DNA from: CAYTCZ01 sp964436315
Lineage (GTDB): Bacteria; Actinomycetota; Thermoleophilia; Gaiellales; Gaiellaceae
Direction of reading: 5' to 3'
Assembly (NCBI GenBank): GCA_964436315.1
Contig: CAYTCZ010000169.1
Coordinates: forward strand, 1 to 7,076
DNA length: 7,076 nt
The notes under the pieces: generated by a model
What the model was told of the DNA's origin: nothing
What the model saw: only the letters and a program-made list of their open reading frames with translations
Database searches by the model: none
In this document: in pieces, positions 5,479-7,076 of the stretch
How the letters are laid out: the number at the start of each line of letters is the position of its first letter
Position numbering within the stretch: the first letter of the stretch is position 1
Program-made: the position numbers and the translations under genes

Positions 5479-6426
5479 TCACCTCCGAAAGAGGGAATCG
5501 GGGTCATCGCTGGGCCACCCGGGGAAGTCATCGGAGATGTCGTGCGAGACGTCCCCGTCGTCGAGCATGTGGGTCCGCACTGCCATCGGTCGCTTGCCGT
5601 CCGCCAGCCGACGAATACGAACCTGTTGCTGCACGCGACCAGAGCGGTGCTGGATGAAGATGTTGAAGTCCAGGGCATCTCGGTCCTCCAGCGATAGGAC
5701 CGCGACAGGCGACACGGCACGGCTTGCGCCCAGCCGTTGGAAGAAGCGATCGGTTCGGTCGGGGAAGAGGATCGCGCTGACCGCTTTCGAGCCCCCCAAC
5801 TCGAATGCGCGCTGGATCTTCCCATGCGGTGGTTCTTCCGTTTCCCAACGATTGGATAGAACGACGAGTTCAAAGTGGATGTCGAACGCTGGCGCCTCGG
5901 AGTCGTTGTGGAGCATGACGTGGACCGTCTCGGGTCCTGGATAGACCGCGCGGGCGAACACCTTGGCTCCCTTGCCGATGGAGTGCCGCAGCACGATCTC
6001 GTGGGTCTCCTCAATCCTTCGGAGGAGCTCCAGCGTGCGTTGGCTAACGGCAAGAACCTCTCCCTCCACGCTCCCCAAGGTGTCTCCAAGGCGAGCCTGG
6101 TTGCGTAGTAGCTGCCAGTGGGATTCGGACAGAGCGCCAACAACGGTCGCAGCGAGTTCCACTCGCTGTTGCTCGTTCCGCCAGTTGGCCTCAAGGCGCT
6201 TCCGGAAGGCCTCAACGCGTCGATCGGCTGGGGCGCGGAGTGCGACCTGCACCGCGGAGAAGAGCGCAGGTCGCACCGCGGGCCAAAGAGCCCCCAGTTG
6301 GGATAGTCCTGCAGCGTCGGCCGCTGCGCCAACTACGGCGTCCGTTACCTCGGCGCCGACCTCTTCGCCGGCTTCTCGGAGGATCGCCCGTCCTACCTTG
6401 TCCAGGTCTTCAAGTTCGTCTTGCAC
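5479..6426 (-). CDS. Unknown two-part protein, 315 aa
   Basis: I do not recognise the family. The N-terminal half (about 1 to 150) is Ala/Glu/Leu-rich and helical; residues about 85 to 148 (with ESHWQLLRNQARL and LELLRRIEETHEIVLRH) look like a coiled coil. The C-terminal half (about 155 to 300) alternates hydrophobic and polar residues as in a beta-sandwich (HVMLHNDSEAPAFDIHFELVVL, trimmed here to its two strands around HNDSEAP), and the end is acidic. No signal peptide or clear membrane segment. The only upstream-most start is GTG 6426, because TAG lies in frame just before it. There is no Shine-Dalgarno, and a TAGACT hexamer six bases upstream suggests a leaderless mRNA. It is monocistronic, closed by a strong terminator. 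Cargo or element-maintenance function is open. Confidence 0.78.
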   Translation of the reverse strand: MQDELEDLDKVGRAILREAGEEVGAEVTDAVVGAAADAAGLSQLGALWPAVRPALFSAVQVALRAPADRRVEAFRKRLEANWRNEQQRVELAATVVGALSESHWQLLRNQARLGDTLGSVEGEVLAVSQRTLELLRRIEETHEIVLRHSIGKGAKVFARAVYPGPETVHVMLHNDSEAPAFDIHFELVVLSNRWETEEPPHGKIQRAFELGGSKAVSAILFPDRTDRFFQRLGASRAVSPVAVLSLEDRDALDFNIFIQHRSGRVQQQVRIRRLADGKRPMAVRTHMLDDGDVSHDISDDFPGWPSDDPDSLFRR

Positions 6427-6432
6427 ACCGGA

Positions 6433-6438
6433 AGTCTA
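6433..6438 (-). promoter_or_regulatory. Possible -10 for a leaderless 315-aa gene
   Basis: Minus-strand TAGACT (4 of 6 consensus matches) ends six bases before GTG 6426, which would place +1 on the start codon, as at the recombinase gene. No convincing -35 is seen 16 to 18 bases upstream, so the call rests on spacing and on the lack of a Shine-Dalgarno. Confidence 0.25.
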
Positions 6439-6484
6439 TCGGGCCTGGAGATGCTTGCTACCGAGCCGCTGACCAGGCTTCCGG

Positions 6485-6660
6485 ATGGAAACGCCGGCGG
6501 ACTATGAGACGGGTCGGCGTCTACCGTCGCTGCGGTCGCTCGCGGCCATCGCCGCCGCCTTCGAGCTGCACCTGCTGCGCTCCTGCTAGACCCGAATGAC
6601 CCCGCGGAGTCGGAAGCGATCGCAGCGCTACAGCGAGGGGGTGGGGGTCAACAAGCATGA
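6485..6660 (+). pseudogene. Frameshifted XRE-type helix-turn-helix remnant
   Basis: In one plus frame, 6494..6573 reads the second half of an XRE/Cro-CI HTH domain: ADYETGRRLPSLRSLAAIAA, then AFELHL, before stopping at TAG 6587. Shifting by one base near 6573 restores a sensible continuation, AALLLDPNDPAESEAIAALQ, ending at TGA 6658. In the third frame just upstream (6462..6503) AADQASGWKRRRT could be the front of the same HTH. An intact regulator would thus need at least one, probably two, frame corrections. It lies divergent from the 315-aa gene, the place of a repressor. It may be a true pseudogene, or sequencing errors could hide a real gene. Confidence 0.5.
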
Positions 6661-6665
6661 AATCG

Positions 6666-6695
6666 GGGAGTCCTCATTCGTCGAGTAGGAGTCCC
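6666..6695. terminator. Possible bidirectional terminator hairpin
   Basis: GGGAGTCCT (6666..6674) and AGGAGTCCC (6687..6695) pair over nine positions with one mismatch and a 12-base loop. On the minus strand it follows the 75-aa gene stop (6710) and is trailed by CCGATTTC; on the plus strand it follows the HTH remnant stop at 6660. The T tract is poor, so efficiency is doubtful. Confidence 0.35.
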
Positions 6696-6709
6696 GTTCT
6701 CGGCTGGGT

Positions 6710-6937
6710 TCAAGTTCTCGCGGAACGCTGTCGGTAGAGGCGCTTGGCTTCCTGCTCCTCGTCATGCGCTCGATCAGCCGCGAGTTCAGCCTTGCGGTGC
6801 TGCTGTCTTTGGAGGTCGGCCCATGCACGCTCTGAAGCGGAGCGCACCTCTTCTTCGAGACCCTTGCGGTACCTCTCCATCACGTCCGCTGGCAGCGTCG
6901 CGTCGGGGTCAGCAGCGGTGTAGACGAAGAGGTCCAT
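6710..6937 (-). CDS. Unknown 75-aa charged helical protein
   Basis: A small protein of unknown function next to attR. It begins MDLFVYTAADPDATLPADV and continues as a long, strongly charged helix (YRKGLEEEVRSASERAWADL, then a Gln/Lys/Glu/Ala-rich run to a basic RSART end), probably a coiled coil. No cysteines, signal peptide or membrane segment. ATG 6937 is chosen because an extended -10 (TGGTATAAT) ends nine bases upstream, putting transcription start about three bases before it; the longer frame back to 7021 would begin before the promoter. Position next to an att site is where excisionase genes often lie, but no winged-helix or HTH signature is visible. Confidence 0.6.
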   Translation of the reverse strand: MDLFVYTAADPDATLPADVMERYRKGLEEEVRSASERAWADLQRQQHRKAELAADRAHDEEQEAKRLYRQRSART

Positions 6938-6946
6938 GCGAGTCTC

Positions 6947-6955
6947 ATTATACCA
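6947..6955 (-). promoter_or_regulatory. Extended -10 promoter of the 75-aa gene
   Basis: Minus-strand TGGTATAAT is a perfect extended -10 (TGnTATAAT; TATAAT at 6947..6952). The -35 region is poor, which extended -10 promoters tolerate. Predicted start of transcription is near 6940, leaving about three untranslated bases before ATG 6937. It is the best match to a -10 consensus in the window. Confidence 0.6.
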
Positions 6956-7021
6956 CGCCCGAAGGCCACGAAGCGGACATAGTGCGGCGCAACGTGTGGG
7001 AATCGCAGGTGACTCCACCAC

Positions 7022-7067
7022 CCTTCTAAGCCGACGGTCGGGAGTTCGAATCTTCCCGGGGGCGCCG
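7022..7067 (+). repeat. attR, 46-bp tRNA-Arg remnant
   Basis: Exact copy of 10..55. It carries the anticodon loop, T arm and acceptor 3' strand only. The bases upstream (…CCACC) cannot form the anticodon stem or a D arm, so this is a truncated tRNA remnant and not a gene. Sequence beyond 7067 is host chromosome. Confidence 0.93.
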
Positions 7068-7076
7068 CCTTGGCTC

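Larger units (their letters stand above)
10..7067. mobile_element. Small tRNA-Arg-integrated element, attL to attR
   Basis: The segment is bounded by a 46-bp perfect direct repeat made of the 3' part of a tRNA-Arg(UCU) gene, and it encodes a tyrosine integrase. This is the standard layout of a site-specific element inserted at a tRNA 3' end. The excised circle would be 7,012 bp. Genes read: one plus-strand cargo gene, a sigma-like/unknown/integrase operon, a serine recombinase/RHH operon, and two further unknown genes. I see no relaxase, replication initiator, FtsK/TraB-like translocase or virion gene, so it looks non-self-transmissible or satellite-like. That the ends are exact is seen directly; the lifestyle is inference. 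Confidence 0.9.

Noticed and set aside
5421..6332. A 303-aa open frame on the minus strand overlapping the 315-aa gene
   Set aside because: Its translation is Ser/Arg/Pro-rich and shapeless, as expected from an alternative frame of GC-rich DNA, and it runs through the terminator; the 315-aa frame has normal composition.
6938..7021. Extending the 75-aa gene back to 7021 (103 aa)
   Set aside because: The extension would run through the TATAAT promoter and abut attR; ATG 6937 fits the mapped -10 spacing.
1..7076. CRISPR array, insertion sequence or plasmid origin
   Set aside because: No regularly spaced repeats, no transposase with terminal inverted repeats, and no initiator gene with iterons were found.

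Overview
The window is essentially one small integrative element, caught with both of its ends. A 46-bp perfect direct repeat (10..55 and 7022..7067) is the 3' part of a tRNA-Arg(UCU) gene, running from the anticodon loop to just past the discriminator base. The left copy belongs to the surviving tRNA gene, whose 5' half lies outside the window. The right copy is a 5'-truncated remnant. The element is 7,012 bp counted with one repeat copy. The DNA is GC-rich, the tRNA does not encode CCA, and GTG starts are common. The serine recombinase has a style I associate with Myxococcota (Polyangia-like) genomes. That host guess is from memory and weak; a high-GC bacterium is all the sequence firmly shows.

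Layout from left to right. (1) attL, followed by three CGTGTCCG repeats that could be integrase arm sites. (2) One plus-strand gene (131..1810) for a 559-aa protein of unknown function with a hydrophobic C-terminal hairpin; it is the likely cargo gene. (3) A minus-strand operon read leftwards: an ECF-sigma-like HTH protein (3729..4283), a 237-aa unknown protein (3019..3732) and a tyrosine integrase (1805..3019). These are joined by an ATGA overlap and a TAGTG overlap, and the integrase stop overlaps the cargo gene stop tail to tail. (4) A second minus-strand operon: a small serine recombinase (4723..5400) followed 5 bases later by a ribbon-helix-helix protein (4499..4717). (5) A 315-aa unknown protein (5479..6426) with its own strong hairpin terminator. 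(6) A frameshifted remnant of an XRE-type helix-turn-helix gene on the plus strand (about 6485..6660). (7) A 75-aa charged protein (6710..6937) behind an extended -10 promoter next to attR.

The mobility logic that can be read is this: the tyrosine integrase handles the tRNA site; the sigma-like protein and its coupled neighbour are placed to control or assist integration and excision; the serine recombinase and RHH protein form a separate module. No relaxase, replication initiator, FtsK-like translocase, capsid or packaging gene is visible, so the element probably depends on a helper for transfer. The three unknown proteins (559, 315 and 75 aa) are candidates for cargo functions such as defence, but nothing in the sequence proves this.

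Expression signals are unusual. The recombinase gene, and possibly the 315-aa and 75-aa genes, have -10 elements so close to the start codon that their mRNAs should be leaderless or nearly so. The integrase operon instead uses clear Shine-Dalgarno sites and coupled starts.
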